From Hoplostethus atlanticus (Eukaryota > Chordata > Actinopteri > Trachichthyiformes > Trachichthyidae): DNA of 64,000 nt. Location of the stretch: NCBI GenBank assembly GCA_034670405.1, contig JAXDDX010000090.1, positions 708,501 through 772,500 on the forward strand, written 5' to 3'. Below the pieces are notes generated by a model. It was given only the letters and a program-made list of their open reading frames with translations. It was not told the origin of the DNA and made no database searches. A program made the translations under genes and the position numbers. Position 1 is the stretch's first letter. Each line of letters begins with the position of its first letter. Below, piece after piece: positions 47,189 through 58,110 of this stretch.

Positions 47189-47436
47189 GATGGACTGCAT
47201 TTATATAGCGCTTTTTATCCAAAGCGCTTTACAATGTATGCCTCTCATTCACCCATTCACACACCGATGGCAGTGAGCTACCATGCAAGGTGCTGGCCTG
47301 GCCATCGGGAGTAATTTGGAGTTCAGTGTCTTGCCCAAGGACACTTTGACATGTGGACTGGAGGAGCCGGGGATCGAACCTCTGACCTTCTGATTAGAGG
47401 ACAACCCGCTCTACCTCCTGAGCCACAGCCGCCCCA
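47189..47436 (-). mobile_element. tRNA-derived SINE, near full length
   Basis: Read on the reverse strand, it begins ggggcggctgtggctcagga with an A box, continues to a B box (gaggttcgatcccc), then tgtcaaagtgtccttgggca and a tail ending gtaaagcgctttggat and agcgctatataaatgcagtcc. This is a very common fish SINE organisation: polymerase III head from a tRNA, a conserved body and a LINE-like tail. Both internal promoter boxes are intact by eye. It lies 90 bases before the hAT insertion site. Confidence 0.87.
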
Positions 47437-47630
47437 GTTTACAGCAGATTTTTTTAGGGGGGGGTAAGGGAACAAAAGAAACCCCGGCTATGGCTTTCAA
47501 GTTGGAGATGAGATGATCAGATGAAGTAGGGCCATATGGATTTCACGGAATTGAGACATTAACACGGAATTCTGAATGATCGCGGAATGGCGCAGAATTT
47601 GGCTTCAAAAATGTTTTTTGCTTCAAAAAT

Positions 47631-48181
47631 TGTTACGGCCAGCCGTATTTTCATTGTGTTGGAGAGTGAGAGCTCTCTTTTCTTGTGAAGATCTATGTCA
47701 TTCAACAGGTGGCATTTTCCAGCGCAGGGATTGGCTGATCCAGAAGAGGCCGGTCTATTTAACTTCCGGGTTCTCTGACGTACGACGAGGGTCGATGTTT
47801 GACAGTGGCGCCTCCTCGACTTGCGATCTTTTGACTGTGAATTTAGATAATCCTTTTGTTTGCTTGTTGTTGTTGTTGATTAGCTTAGCTTGAACTCTCT
47901 TGCACATCTCTGTAAATATCCCAGGCACTTGTATAGCACTAAGCAGTAGGGGTGGATCGCCATTTTTGTTTAAAACCTGTTTTCTCTTGTTTTTGGTTCG
48001 GTTTAGGTAGGTAGGTTTAGTAAATGTCTTTTTGTTTGTTTCTTTTACTCGGCTAGGGCTTAGGTAAGACTATTATTGAGGAAATAGTGTGTATAAATAA
48101 ACTGCTCACTTTTGCACTTATTTACGTTCTTGGTTTCTACTTTATGTTGCGCTCCCCGACTCCTAGACCGGGGACGTAACA
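47631..48181 (+). repeat. 5' LTR of a gypsy-type retroelement, 551 bp
   Basis: The LTR starts TGTTAC and ends GTAACA, a 6-bp inverted terminus, and is followed after five bases by a primer-binding site. An AATAAA signal lies at 48096-48101, about 80 bases before the end, as expected for the R/U5 part. The base word aaaat just before the LTR (47626-47630) may be half of the target duplication. No second LTR copy is present in the window. Confidence 0.82.
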
Positions 48182-48186
48182 TAAAT

Positions 48187-48200
48187 TGGGGGCTCGTCCG
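48187..48200 (+). other. Primer-binding site, tRNA-Pro type
   Basis: The word tgggggctcgtccg starts five bases after the LTR end. It matches the start of the classic proline-tRNA primer site used by many LTR retroelements, then diverges (ctctttt instead of the usual continuation). Confidence 0.8.
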
Positions 48201-48289
48201 CTCTTTTTTCTGTGATCGCCGATGCTGGGAAGGTTTGGTTATTTTTTGTCTTTGGTTGGCAGTTTTTCTTTGTGTGGTGGTATAAGATG

Positions 48290-48634
48290 TCTGAAATGTC
48301 ATTTAATATGGATGTGTTTGCACAAAATCCCACCCTTGATAAATTAGATAGATGCACAAAGGCGGATCTGTTGTTGATCGCTAGTTTGTTTGACATCTCT
48401 ATTCCTTTAAACGCACGTAAGGTAGAGATCAAAACTTGTGTGGCAGAGCAGCTGGTGGAGAGGGGTATAGTCACAAAAGTAAAGCCTCAGCCGGGTACTG
48501 CACCTGAGGGTTTAGACGGCGTAGCGGGAGCAGAGGCTACCGTGGCCACGCAAGCCATACAGCGATACAGAGAGAAGCTTCAGCAAGTACAAAATGCTGC
48601 TGACCGACAAAAGAGGAAAACACAAAGCGCCTAA
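48290..48634 (+). pseudogene. Truncated gag-like frame of the LTR element
   Basis: From the ATG at 48290 (MSEMSFNMDVF; the frame itself is open from 48212) about 115 codons remain before a TAA at 48632. The block NPTLDKLDRCTKADLLLIAS followed by a basic, helix-rich stretch matches the N-terminus of gag-like proteins in fish gypsy-type elements, from memory. No zinc knuckle, protease, reverse transcriptase or second LTR follows. The last residues (after about QQVQ) probably come from the hAT host sequence, since the word aaaat that precedes the LTR recurs at 48591-48595. The start is chosen for its gag-like continuation; an upstream ATG at 48212 adds a hydrophobic, unlikely leader. Confidence 0.6.
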
Positions 48635-49119
48635 CCATCATGTATCACAATGGTGATGTCAGCCAGAGATGGGGAGAAGCATGAACTTTTAAAGGACATC
48701 CCTTTGAAAGAAATTACATTTTACAATTACAGTTTTTCTGATTTATTTTAAACAAATTGTTATTTTTTATTATTTAACTATTGAATTATTATTTAGTTAT
48801 TGCACTGCAATGCACTGGCAGTTGAACTGCACTGAACTGCATTGAACTGAACTGAATTGAACAAATAAAAAACAAAACAAATCAAAACAAATTTAAAAAA
48901 AAATGCATTGAACTGCACTGGCACTGTTTGCAGATGTACTGTTATTAACGTTAGTTAAAAACAAAATTTTGTATTGTTTTTTTTGTTAAATCCGAAGGAA
49001 AAAACATTAAATCCGAGAAATCCGAAAACAGGAAAATTCAAATCCGAGAAATCCGAAAACAGGAAAAGATAAAACGGATTTCATAGGGCCCTAGATGAAG
49101 TGGTTCTGCATAACCTGTG

Positions 49120-49330
49120 GCTGTTTTCCATCTCTCACTTTTACTCCTTTCCCTTCTTTGTCCTCTGCGGTAGCGACAGGCTCGTTTAATTATTTTTTAT
49201 TTTTTTTAGTCTCGAGCGTCGAGGCGGCGGCCGCCTTTGTATTAACTTTATTTCAAAGCTGCCACGTTTCACCTTTGAAAGCGCATGGCGGCACATTGAA
49301 GGTTTATAATTGATATCTCCTATCGCCTAC
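49120..49330. promoter_or_regulatory. Candidate conserved non-coding element
   Basis: Non-repetitive block with ctcgtttaattatttttta, ggcggcggccgcctttgtat and gaaggtttataattgatatc words. The GGCGGCGGCCGCC part is GC-palindromic. Inference only. Confidence 0.25.
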
Positions 49331-49544
49331 CTGCTTCTGAGGATAGCGATTAGACGCTCAAAGATGAGTCCGATTGTGTGTATGACTAGAACTTGTCACA
49401 TCTCACCCCCCCCCCCTCCCCCCCGGTATCCGATCACACCCAAAAGCACAAACACATGAAATAATCATGAGAATGAGTCCATTTACCTCTATTTGATCTC
49501 AGTGTTCACTATGAAAGCACAGTAAAACTACGCAAGAGATAACA

Positions 49545-49585
49545 AGAAATATATATATATACATACACATACAGTATATATATGT
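49545..49585. repeat. TA/TACA microsatellite
   Basis: Interrupted TA and ACAT units. Confidence 0.9.
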
Positions 49586-49859
49586 GAAGGCCAAGGGCAA
49601 GCTTCAAAGACTCCAACATGCAGAAGGAATGACTGCAGCTTGTGAAGCTCGTTAAAATGATCTTTAACCAATAATGAAAGCTGAGCCTTCAAAACACCAT
49701 AGAGGCTTCAAAACACCCCCGCCCGCCCCAGTCTCTGTTCTCCGACTATAAAGGCAGTCTCAGGTAATTAGAAACAGGGCTCTGTTGTTGCCTACTGTTC
49801 CCATTACCACTTCAACACGTCACACTGCTGGAACACAAACTAGCCTTTGATTCACTCGC

Positions 49860-50130
49860 CGAGCCTTTTAGAGGGAAATTATCATCTGAGCCGCCGACCT
49901 TTTGCCACCCCCCCCTTCCATTAATTAATTTAGTGGCTTTCGGAGAGGAAGGTTGCCCTGCGTGGCGAACGTGCGCAGAGGTCGCGCCGGTAGTGGTGGA
50001 AAATAGTGCCGGTATTAATATAGCGGAGGGGGAAAAAAAGGCACAGAGGCGACAGAATGCAACTCCTCAGGCGACAGCTCTGCGGCTCAGTGTGAGGAGC
50101 GTTCATTAATTTCCTCAGCGTGAAGTTCCG
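49860..50130. promoter_or_regulatory. Candidate conserved non-coding element
   Basis: The block includes ccattaattaatttagtggc, gcgttcattaatttcctc and CpG-rich words around gtcgcgccggtag. Inference only. Confidence 0.25.
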
Positions 50131-51178
50131 TCAAGACGGCGCTGTTGCTTCTGCTGCCACTGAACGCAGCCCGTGGACCGGAAGGAACGCTTTGCTCCAT
50201 TGACATGATGCTGGAACTATTGGAAATCACACACTTAAATGACTTGGCTCGCACACTTTTATAGAGGTGCACATACTAGACAACAGCCTGGATTCGGGGA
50301 ACACACACACTTGACGACCAACTGGATTTGGGGAACACACCCCACATAGTTCCCATGTCACGCCACCCCTCAATCTCATGAAAGCACAAGCCGACAACAC
50401 AAAAGCAAAAAAAAAACTGATGAAAGCACTACGGCTAAAACATCAGTGCAAAAAAATGAATGTCATAGCAGATATATAAACTCTATTTCTTTTTCTACAG
50501 TTTATCATTGCCAATAGTCTTTGGCTGTGTATGTTCTCAAACACGTTCATTTTCTCATCCTCAAATTACTCCCGACTTCCCGAGGGGATTTCCATGGGAA
50601 TCCTGACTGAACAAATCCGTCTGCGAGCGAATTAGTTCGCGAGTCAGTTAATGAACTGGATCAGACATTGTCTCGCACAGGCAAGCCTATATCTTATGGT
50701 ATTGCTTTTCACCGAATGAACAAATTCACTGCTTTGAGAATGGAGTAGGCTCAATGAAAACGCTGAGACAAATACAATTTGCGGCCTATCTGACTCGCCA
50801 ATAACTCGGATGCGGCTGGCTGCTCTCCAGGAACGCTCTCAACGCGCTCTCCCAACGTTTTTCACTGGCAAACGCTCGCGGCACTTCAACCTCGCTGAGG
50901 GACTACCGTGCGTACATTACTCTTTAACAAATGAGTCCGCGAGAGGATAAACCGACATTGTTGAGCTACCTCGCATCACTTTCAAGTAGGTCACGATGAG
51001 CCGATCCCAAAGACTTTATGAGCCGTTCTGATGGTGTGTTAATTAAACACTATATTGTTGTAGTTCGTGAAAATGAAGACCTAAATCGGAGTGGACCATG
51101 TTTATGAATCATTATGAAGAAAGACTTGAAACCTCGAGAGGTGACTTAAAGTGAACCATGTTAATCGACTGAGCCTGG
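50131..51178. other. No recognised gene
   Basis: Unique sequence. It includes a short palindromic word (gcgaattagttcgc at about 50628) and several cgc-rich words at 50800-50960. Confidence 0.45.
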
Positions 51179-51251
51179 GAAGTACGCCTCTTGAACCTAT
51201 CTCGGTATTGAGGCTGGCTGAAAGCTCAGTTAGGTTCAAGAGGCGTACTTC
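51179..51251. ncRNA. Hairpin with 21-bp perfect arms, unknown role
   Basis: Arms at 51179-51199 and 51231-51251 are exact reverse complements and are separated by 31 bases. The 73-base unit is the right size for a microRNA-type hairpin, but it is unlike any microRNA I can recall, and the perfect arms with no bulges also fit a tiny palindromic transposon relic. The + and - transcripts would both fold. Confidence 0.3.
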
Positions 51252-51627
51252 GCCTGTGACATTTCCCTGCACTGTCGTCATTAACAAATCTTAGCGAGAG
51301 GCTCCACTCAACTTCTTAAAAACAAAGAAATAAAAGATGTTGAAAAACCGTGACGATCCTAAAGGAGTCTTGGTTAGGAACAAGTGTGTATACGCATTTT
51401 AAAAAATCCTGAACCTTGCCTTTTCTATTTTCTTCTTAAAGAGGGAGGCTTTTCAAAAGGTCCCCTGCTCTAAGGACAACAAATAACACACTCCCCCTTT
51501 TATTTTTTTTATCAGCCATCGGTACCACTAGTGAATGTAAAATCAGCAATACAACCTCGTTGTCTTGTTTACCCGACATAAATTACCTCCAAGCATCTCC
51601 TTGTTAATCAAGCTGAGAACACAACAG

Positions 51628-51664
<37 letters not shown>

Positions 51665-52313
51665 TATACCCCCCACCCACCCCCCAATAAAAGACTTGCT
51701 TCTCACACTTCTGCAAAGTCACACTAAAATGTTTTGTCCGTAAATGCCTGGAGGCCAAGAGCACTTTGCATGTCATATAAAATTTCATACGCTGCCTGAA
51801 ATCAGTGTAACAAGAGGCTGTAAACAGGCTCATCCAATCACAAAGGAACACCGCGCTGCCCAATAATAACCAGATTGATGCACGATAAATAAATACAGTG
51901 GCGTAAGCAGATTTCCTTCGATACGGAGCAGGCAGCTGAAAGCACGTCTATCGGTAGTGTCATCTGATTACTCTCAGTTGATTTGGTGCTCCTTTGTTTT
52001 ACTTACAAAAAGGACACAAAGCCAGGATACTTCACAGGTGGTGCACGGTCACATCTCTGCACGATGCAGCACAACGCAAATTGCATAGGTAAGCAATCAG
52101 TTTGAGCTATATCGATATCAGCCCGTGTGGTCCACCTCCGATATGATGGATGTTCCCCCCCTGAGCTAATAGATATGATTTTATGGTTATTACTATTTTT
52201 ATGTCAGATGTCAGACCAGAGGAAGCAGTCCAGGGTGGTGTGGGAGGATTTGACTCAACCGCTTCAGGGGCTGTCAGTCTGGAAAAGTCTTAAATGCTGT
52301 CAGGTGGATTGGC
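51252..52313. other. No gene; one CA microsatellite
   Basis: Unique sequence with (CA)n at 51630-51662 followed by a C-rich patch. Confidence 0.5.
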
Positions 52314-52522
52314 TGTAGGTGTGAATGTGAGCATGGGGTGTGGTGGTCTGTCTATCTGTGTTAGTCTGTCTATATGTTAGCCCTGTGATGGAGTGGCGAC
52401 CTGTCCAGCCTTCCACCCAATGCATACTGGGATAGGCTTCCCCCCAGCCCGCCCCCCTGCCCGCCTGTGTGAACCTGAATTGGAAGAAGCAGGTATTGAA
52501 AATGAATGAATGAGTGAGTAAG
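52314..52522 (+). repeat. 3' part of a common fish interspersed repeat
   Basis: The words taggtgtgaatgtgagc, gtctgtctatatgttagccc, tgtgatggagtggcgacctg, tccagcc and actgggataggctt, ending in a gaatgaatgagtgag tail, are typical of a very common fish repeat. Its head is seen at 36281. Confidence 0.75.
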
Positions 52523-53070
52523 GGCTACTGACAGCTTCAATCCCAAAATATCAATACCTGGCATACTAGTCCAACCCTAATAGAAACCCCCCTCTCCCTC
52601 TCCCCCTTCCCCTCCCTACTGTTGTCTCTTTTCTCCTGAACGCCCCCTCCCACTCCCCCCTCCACCTCTCTGCTCTCCCATTTCTTCATCTCTGCGAGCA
52701 GCGGGGTGACCTGAGCCAAGCAGTGCTGATTACCTCTGCGGTTCAATGCGGAGGTCTCATTTCCGAGGCCCCCGTGACTATTCCTGGAGGTGCGGCTCCA
52801 CTGTGATTGATGCTTCATAAAACCTTTTTTACATTTGTGACATTTCGGGGGAAACAAGCAGGGTCTGAACTTTCCATCTGTTGGGCATCCCCCCCCCCCG
52901 CCGGCCCACCCCATCGCTCCCTCTCTTCCATATTTGCTCTTTTTCTTTTAAGCAACATTACTCCTTTCCCCTCCCCTTCCATCTTCAAAATCCCTCTCTT
53001 GTTCCTTCATTTTTTTCCCCCCTCCATCTCTCCTGTCCTTGGATTTGATGTATGTCACTTGGAGGGGGAA

Positions 53071-53077
<7 letters not shown>

Positions 53078-53116
<39 letters not shown>
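53078..53116. repeat. (GA)n microsatellite
   Basis: About 19 GA units inside a wider purine-rich region. Confidence 0.95.
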
Positions 53117-53120
<4 letters not shown>

Positions 53121-53446
53121 TAAAGGGAGAGACACACAACGAGAGAAGAGAGGGCTGTAGCAACACAGATGAATGGATGAGAGAACGAAAAGTTGAAGAC
53201 TGAATTCTTTACTCAGAGAAGTGGTGTTGGTCAGGGCTGTCATCTGACTCCAGCGTTCTTCTGCATTTATATAAGTCAACAAACCTACAGTCCCCTAGCC
53301 TCTTCCTCCGTCATAACCAAGTGAAATGTTTCACATAGATGTTAAATAGATAGATCACAATGTATGAAGCAGAACAATTCAAAATATGGTACAAAGTTGT
53401 GGATAATACAGCCAGGGTCCACTCTGTCATCATTATTGTAAGCCAT

Positions 53447-53590
53447 CAGAATCAGAATCGGTTTTATTGCCAAGTATGTTTTCGCATACAAGGAATTTGA
53501 CTTGGTGTTTTGGTGCATAACAATAAACATAGAATAAAAAAACAAGAATAAAAGCAAGCACTGTTTTTGTGAAAGACAAAGAATACAATA
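53447..53590 (-). repeat. LINE 3'-tail repeat, common fish type
   Basis: On the reverse strand: accaagtcaaattccttgta, then tacttggcaataaaaccgat and tctgattctgat. This is the usual fish LINE 3' end, with the terminal TTCTGA repeat. Confidence 0.75.
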
Positions 53591-54805
53591 GAAAATAGAA
53601 AAATTCACGCTAAAATATCACTGTGTTTAAGATCAGGGGGTGCCAATCCAACTTCTCAACTTCAGCCTCACATTTCTCAGGACCTACTGGTCCCACAATC
53701 GTGAATCAAATATATTTATTATCACAAGAGGTTGCTTTATCAGACTCCGCTATTAAAACTGTATCAAGAATGATATTTATTTCTTATATTATGTGTTGTT
53801 TGTCAAAAAAAGGGTACTTTTTCACTCTCCGCTGTAACAAAGTGCTCGCGACTTTTTGGTTTGAACCTCCCTGACATGGATGCAAACACACTGACCAGAC
53901 ATATTTTGTGATTTCCTGATAGATAAGAAGGTAAGTGATCTTTCCATATCAAATTTGATACCCTGGTGTGTATATTCTGCATTTTCCAGGACTTTATAAT
54001 TATGGTGTCAGATTCTCCAAGATACCACAAAACCAGACCCCCTTCAGTATCAACCATTACCCTGGCAACCAGACATAAGATTATCCCTTAGGGAGTTTAA
54101 TAATCTGAAAGCACTCACTCTAAACTACTCCTGGCTGCAGTCTGATTGACATTGATGCCATATTTCATGTTCAAGTGATCCCTCCAACACTGTGATGCAA
54201 AGTTGAATAGGCAGTCGGCATGGCAAGGTCAATTTGATGCTCTTAGTTTGAACATCATTTGAGCTGTCTAATAGTACGTTTTTGATATATTCTGAAAGCA
54301 CTTTTTGCATAGATTATATACTGAAAATTTGGTTGTGATACAATTGTAGTTTTAAAAATTACACAAGATTTCTTGGTGCGACCAAAAGTTGAAAGTGCTG
54401 ACCTTCCTGCCTTGATCCGACTGGGCAGCCATACACAGCTATGAATGAAAATTGATTTTAGCTGTCTAATATTATGTTTTGGACAAAACATTACTGAGAA
54501 ATGTGAGTGAAAAGTGAAAAGTTGAGAGGTTTAGGCCTGCTGCAGCCAGCAGCATGCCTGAAGCAACCAGCAGCATGCTGGCTGATGTTACACTGATGGC
54601 ACCCCCTAATCTTAAATACAGTGTATATGAAAAGATATTATAAGAGATAAGAAAAAGAATATGTGCCATATATGTGTGCAAGGGTATGTGCAAAAGTTCA
54701 CAATGTGTGGTTTAAATCATGTGCATTGTACAAAATATAGTCCAAACATTTTTACACATACAAAAACTGTCCTGATGCATCTTCAGTCTAAGAAGAGTCA
54801 CTTCT
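53591..54805. other. No recognised gene
   Basis: Unique sequence. A CAGCAGCATGC word repeats at about 54545-54580. Confidence 0.45.
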
Positions 54806-55069
54806 TTTTAAAGGAAAAATCCACCCTAAAACACTGCAACAACATTAGAAACAGCTATTGGTGAAGCACCTTGTATTTCTGAGTCCGTTTGGCGGTGTAT
54901 ATTCCCGTGATTAACTGGCTAAACGTAGACGATGAGAGATTTTCCAGAGCAGCTACAATGGGAGTTTAATGTATATGTGAAAAAATGAGAAAAATGTTCA
55001 ACCATCTAAAACGTCAGGTTTTGGTGTCAGCCGCTCAGAATCAAAGAGCAAGGGCTTCTTCCTAGACGA
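54806..55069 (+). repeat. Possible TTAA-type transposon end
   Basis: The segment starts with tttaaaggaaaaatccaccc, similar to a common fish DNA-transposon terminus, and contains aacgtcaggttttggtgtca shared with 42900. No opposite end was found. Confidence 0.4.
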
Positions 55070-55260
55070 TTAACAATCATCCAGAGACCAATTTCTGAAA
55101 ATATCGGCCAGATTGTGACTTCTTTCCCTGCCATAAACTGACCTCTGACCTCCAAGGTAAGGGAAAATGATTTTTACATTTTGTAGACTGCTTTGGCAAC
55201 AGTGTCTTCCAAATTCATCATGGAGAAATTCAAAAAAACAGAGATGGTGACCTCCCACAG
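55070..55260 (+). repeat. Dispersed duplication, copy A (about 190 bp)
   Basis: Near-identical to 57284-57472 over about 185 bases, differing by a few substitutions and a GAGAT insertion in copy B near the right end. It contains a ccaaggtaaggg word that could act as a splice donor, but no long frame. Flanks differ, and copy A continues into a short CA-rich stretch. Confidence 0.9.
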
Positions 55261-55309
55261 TAATCAGTACATGCAGCTCATTGTGCAGTACATGCAAGAT
55301 CACTACGCG

Positions 55310-55390
55310 CACACACACACAAGTACACAGTCGTGCATGTCAAATCACACCATCGCTCTCTCTCATACACACACACACACACACATACAG
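55310..55390. repeat. CA-rich microsatellite
   Basis: CA runs at 55310-55321 and 55368-55387. Confidence 0.9.
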
Positions 55391-57028
55391 TAGCCCCCCG
55401 CTTTGTCCCTTTAATACAGCTGTTCACCACTATAGCTTTCTGTAACGCTACTAGTTTCCAGAGAGACTTATATATGTGTGTGTGGGTGTGGGTGTGGGTG
55501 TGTGCACGTGTGTGAACATATGTCACTGCCATGCTGCCAGTGCTAGGTAGTAAATTCCCCATCAGGACTATCAATATGATTAAATAGAGGTACCGGGCCA
55601 CATCCATCATGACACATAATCACCTGCAAGGTCACCCAGGTGACGGACTTGGGGAGGGAGGTAATGGGGGTGTGTGTGTGTGTGTGTACGTTCAGTTTGT
55701 GTATATTACAACCAGTCATGTTACATGTGTTCTATCTCTTAAATAGGACTTTGTTTTTTTCAAATTTCCCTAAACCAGGGTGCACCGCCCACGGGCCTTG
55801 AGAACGGGAGACACGGGGCACGCAGAGGTCAACGCCGTGAATGCATGCATGCGGTTAACACTCCTCTCCTGGAAAAATAGGAGATATAAGATGGGGCTGT
55901 TCTGTGACCTGCCATCACGACGTGCGCTCCCTTAAGTGCACGTGATGAGGGGTGTTCTTCAGGGTGTCGTTCTGTGGGACAGGATGTACTCAACACGTTT
56001 CGCTACGATGCAGCACTGTTGTGTTTATTTATGAACGTCACCTAAAGTTGAGCCGCTGGGAGACAATGACAATCGGGTGCAATTGTGTGAGTGGGGCCGC
56101 AGGGTGTATTCAATGTGTGAGCGCGCTATACAGCATGTTCCCTCAGGGTGAACGCTCTCTAGTTCTTAGCGCTGTGTTGTTCCGCTTTTTGATAACAAGA
56201 CCGCTCTCAATTTTGGGACTCTCATTTCTGCTGTTGCTGTCACTCTAGATTACAGTGCCGTGGTAAATGCACGTGAAGTCCTCCTTTCCATGTGTCCATA
56301 TGTAACCGCGGAAAATCGGACCGAGACCGAGGTTTTTCTTGACAGGTTTCGAAACCCAACCCCCGGAGCTTCGCTTAGAGTGATCGCACCCAATTACAGG
56401 CAGCACTGCGCACGCATTAGGAGTTAAACCCACCGTGAATGTTGGGTTAAGGACGGGTTTTACCCCGGACGAATCCTTTACTGCACCAAATGTCTGAGAA
56501 GTGAAGGGAATAACTGCTCCCATGAGGCTTTTGGTTGATGAATTGTAGTTTGAGATGTTGCTGTGTGAAACCGTACCAATGTGTAGACGGTTTGCACTAT
56601 AGGTTTGCACTTTTATATGAGAGAGAGAGAGAGACTCCTGTGTAACAGAGTGCATGGTATGAAACAAATGGAATGAAACAACATAGAAATAGAATGTAGC
56701 TGCAAGGTAAGGGAGGGGGGAGGAAGAGGAGGATGACGAGGGTGCAGGTAGATAGTGAGAGATGGGAGGTTGTGGATAAGTGAGAAAAGGGTTACTAATA
56801 GCCAGCACAGAGGAGGGATATCTGAAACGGGGATGGGAAAAGAATTAGAAAAAATTAGATAGAGAGGACGATACAGAAAAGAAGAGAGAGAGAAAAAAAA
56901 GGAGCTCAGCCAAAAGGAGAGTGATTGATGGGTTGATGGGAATAAATGGATGAACAAGATGGAGGGAAACAAATAAGAGAGACAGAGATGAAGGCAGAGC
57001 AACGCCAGAGGGTCTCTCTCCCAGTCGG
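55391..57028. other. No recognised gene
   Basis: Unique sequence with TG runs near 55485 and 55672-55687 and a GA-rich patch at 56700-56900. Long frames on the reverse strand are Ser/Leu-rich products of the CT-rich complement. Confidence 0.45.
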
Positions 57029-57180
57029 TCTCTCTCTCTCTCTCTCTCTCTCTGTCTTTCCCTCTGTCTCTCTCTCATGGGAGACCATCCCAGTTGCAGT
57101 GTGCGCTGCACACGAATCACCTACACACACACACACACCCCATGCACACAAAAACACGCGCACACACACAAAGTTGCGTC
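57029..57180. repeat. (TC)n and CA-rich microsatellites
   Basis: TC at 57029-57052 and CA-rich words at 57123-57170. Confidence 0.9.
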
Positions 57181-57283
57181 AATCCTGGAGGACAGACGTA
57201 TTTGTTTTCTGCTCGACCGACCTTGACACGGCGCACTACAACATGCCACAACGCTTTGCGGACATTTACGCACGCATGCGTAA

Positions 57284-57472
57284 ACAATCATCCAGAGACC
57301 AATTTCTGAAAATATCGGCCAGATTGTGACTTGTTTCCCCGCCATAAACTGACCTCTGACCTCCAAGGTAAGGGAAAATGATTTTTACATTTTGTAGACT
57401 GCTTTGGCAACAGTGTCTTCCAAATTCATCATGGAGAAATTCAAAAAAACAGAGATGAGATGGTGACCTGCA
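57284..57472 (+). repeat. Dispersed duplication, copy B (about 190 bp)
   Basis: Second copy of 55070-55260, in the same orientation, 2.2 kb away. Confidence 0.9.
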
Positions 57473-57498
57473 CGCACACAGATTTCCACACATTATGT

Positions 57499-57499
57499 C

Positions 57500-57539
<40 letters not shown>
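57499..57539. repeat. (CA)n microsatellite
   Basis: About 20 CA units just left of the Tc1 end. Confidence 0.96.
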
Positions 57540-57542
<3 letters not shown>

Positions 57543-57590
57543 CACACCATGCATATGACACGCTTGCATGCACACACAAACACTCATGCA

Positions 57591-58068
57591 TACAGTGGGG
57601 GAAATAAGTATTTGATCCCCTGCCGATTTCACAATTTTGCCCACTTACAAAGAAATGAGTGGTCTATAATTTTAATGGTAGGTTTATTTGAACAGTGAGA
57701 GATAGAATATCAACAAAAAAATCCAGAAAAACGCATTAAATAATAGTTAGAAGTTGATTTGCATTTCATCGAGGGAAATAAGTATTTGACCCCCTACTGA
57801 CCAGCAAGAATTCTGGCTCCCACAGACGGGTTATGTGCCCACGAGGCACACAGATTAGTCCTCTCGGCTTTCCTCTCGGCTTAAGAAAGTACTCCTAATC
57901 TCAACTGGTTACGTGTATGCACAAAACCTGTCCAAAGAATCACACTTCGTATCTTCAACCTCACCACCATGGGCAAGACCAAAGATCTGTTTAAGGACGT
58001 CAGGGACAAGATTGTAGACCTGCACAAGGCTGGAATGGGCTACAAGACCATCGGCAAGCTTGTGACAG
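57591..58068 (+). mobile_element. Tc1/mariner 5' end with IR/DR structure
   Basis: A TA dinucleotide (57591-57592) is followed by cagtgggggaaataagtatt, a Tc1-type terminal repeat. The outer 25-base word at 57597-57621 recurs at 57771-57795 with two changes, which is the inner direct repeat of an IR/DR arrangement, the paired transposase-binding sites of this family. The transposase start follows at 57969. The element is cut at about 58068, where a TC microsatellite begins, and no right end is present. Confidence 0.88.
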
Positions 58069-58069
58069 T

Positions 58070-58106
<37 letters not shown>

Positions 58107-58110
58107 TGCT
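57969..58110 (+). pseudogene. Tc1 transposase N-terminus, truncated
   Basis: The ATG at 57969 opens a frame [18 protein letters not shown] followed by [14 protein letters not shown], the first helix-turn-helix of the paired-like DNA-binding domain of Tc1-type transposases. After about 33 codons it enters a (TC)n run and ends in a TAG. The second DNA-binding subdomain, the AT-hook and the DDE core are all missing. The start is chosen because MGKTK is the usual N-terminus of this family and the context accaccatgg is Kozak-like. Confidence 0.85.
58072..58102. repeat. (TC)n microsatellite
   Basis: About 15 TC units at the truncation point of the Tc1 copy. Confidence 0.95.

Larger units (their letters stand above)
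47519..49100 (+). mobile_element. hAT-type element with 8-bp target duplication
   Basis: An exact 8-bp duplication, agatgaag, flanks the element at 47519-47526 and 49093-49100. The element ends are inverted repeats: tagggccatatggatttc on the left and, as reverse complement on the right, agggccctatgaaatccg. The 8-bp duplication and TAGGG-type ends fit the hAT superfamily. The right arm holds repeated words (aaatccgagaaatccgaaaa, twice). A degenerate gaactgcactgaactgcatt repeat lies at 48800-48925. No hAT transposase is recognisable. An LTR retroelement fragment is inserted in the left part. Confidence 0.8.

Noticed and set aside
56245..57002. 187- and 129-codon frames on -
   Set aside because: Ser/Leu/Pro-rich translations of a CT-rich complement with no domain.
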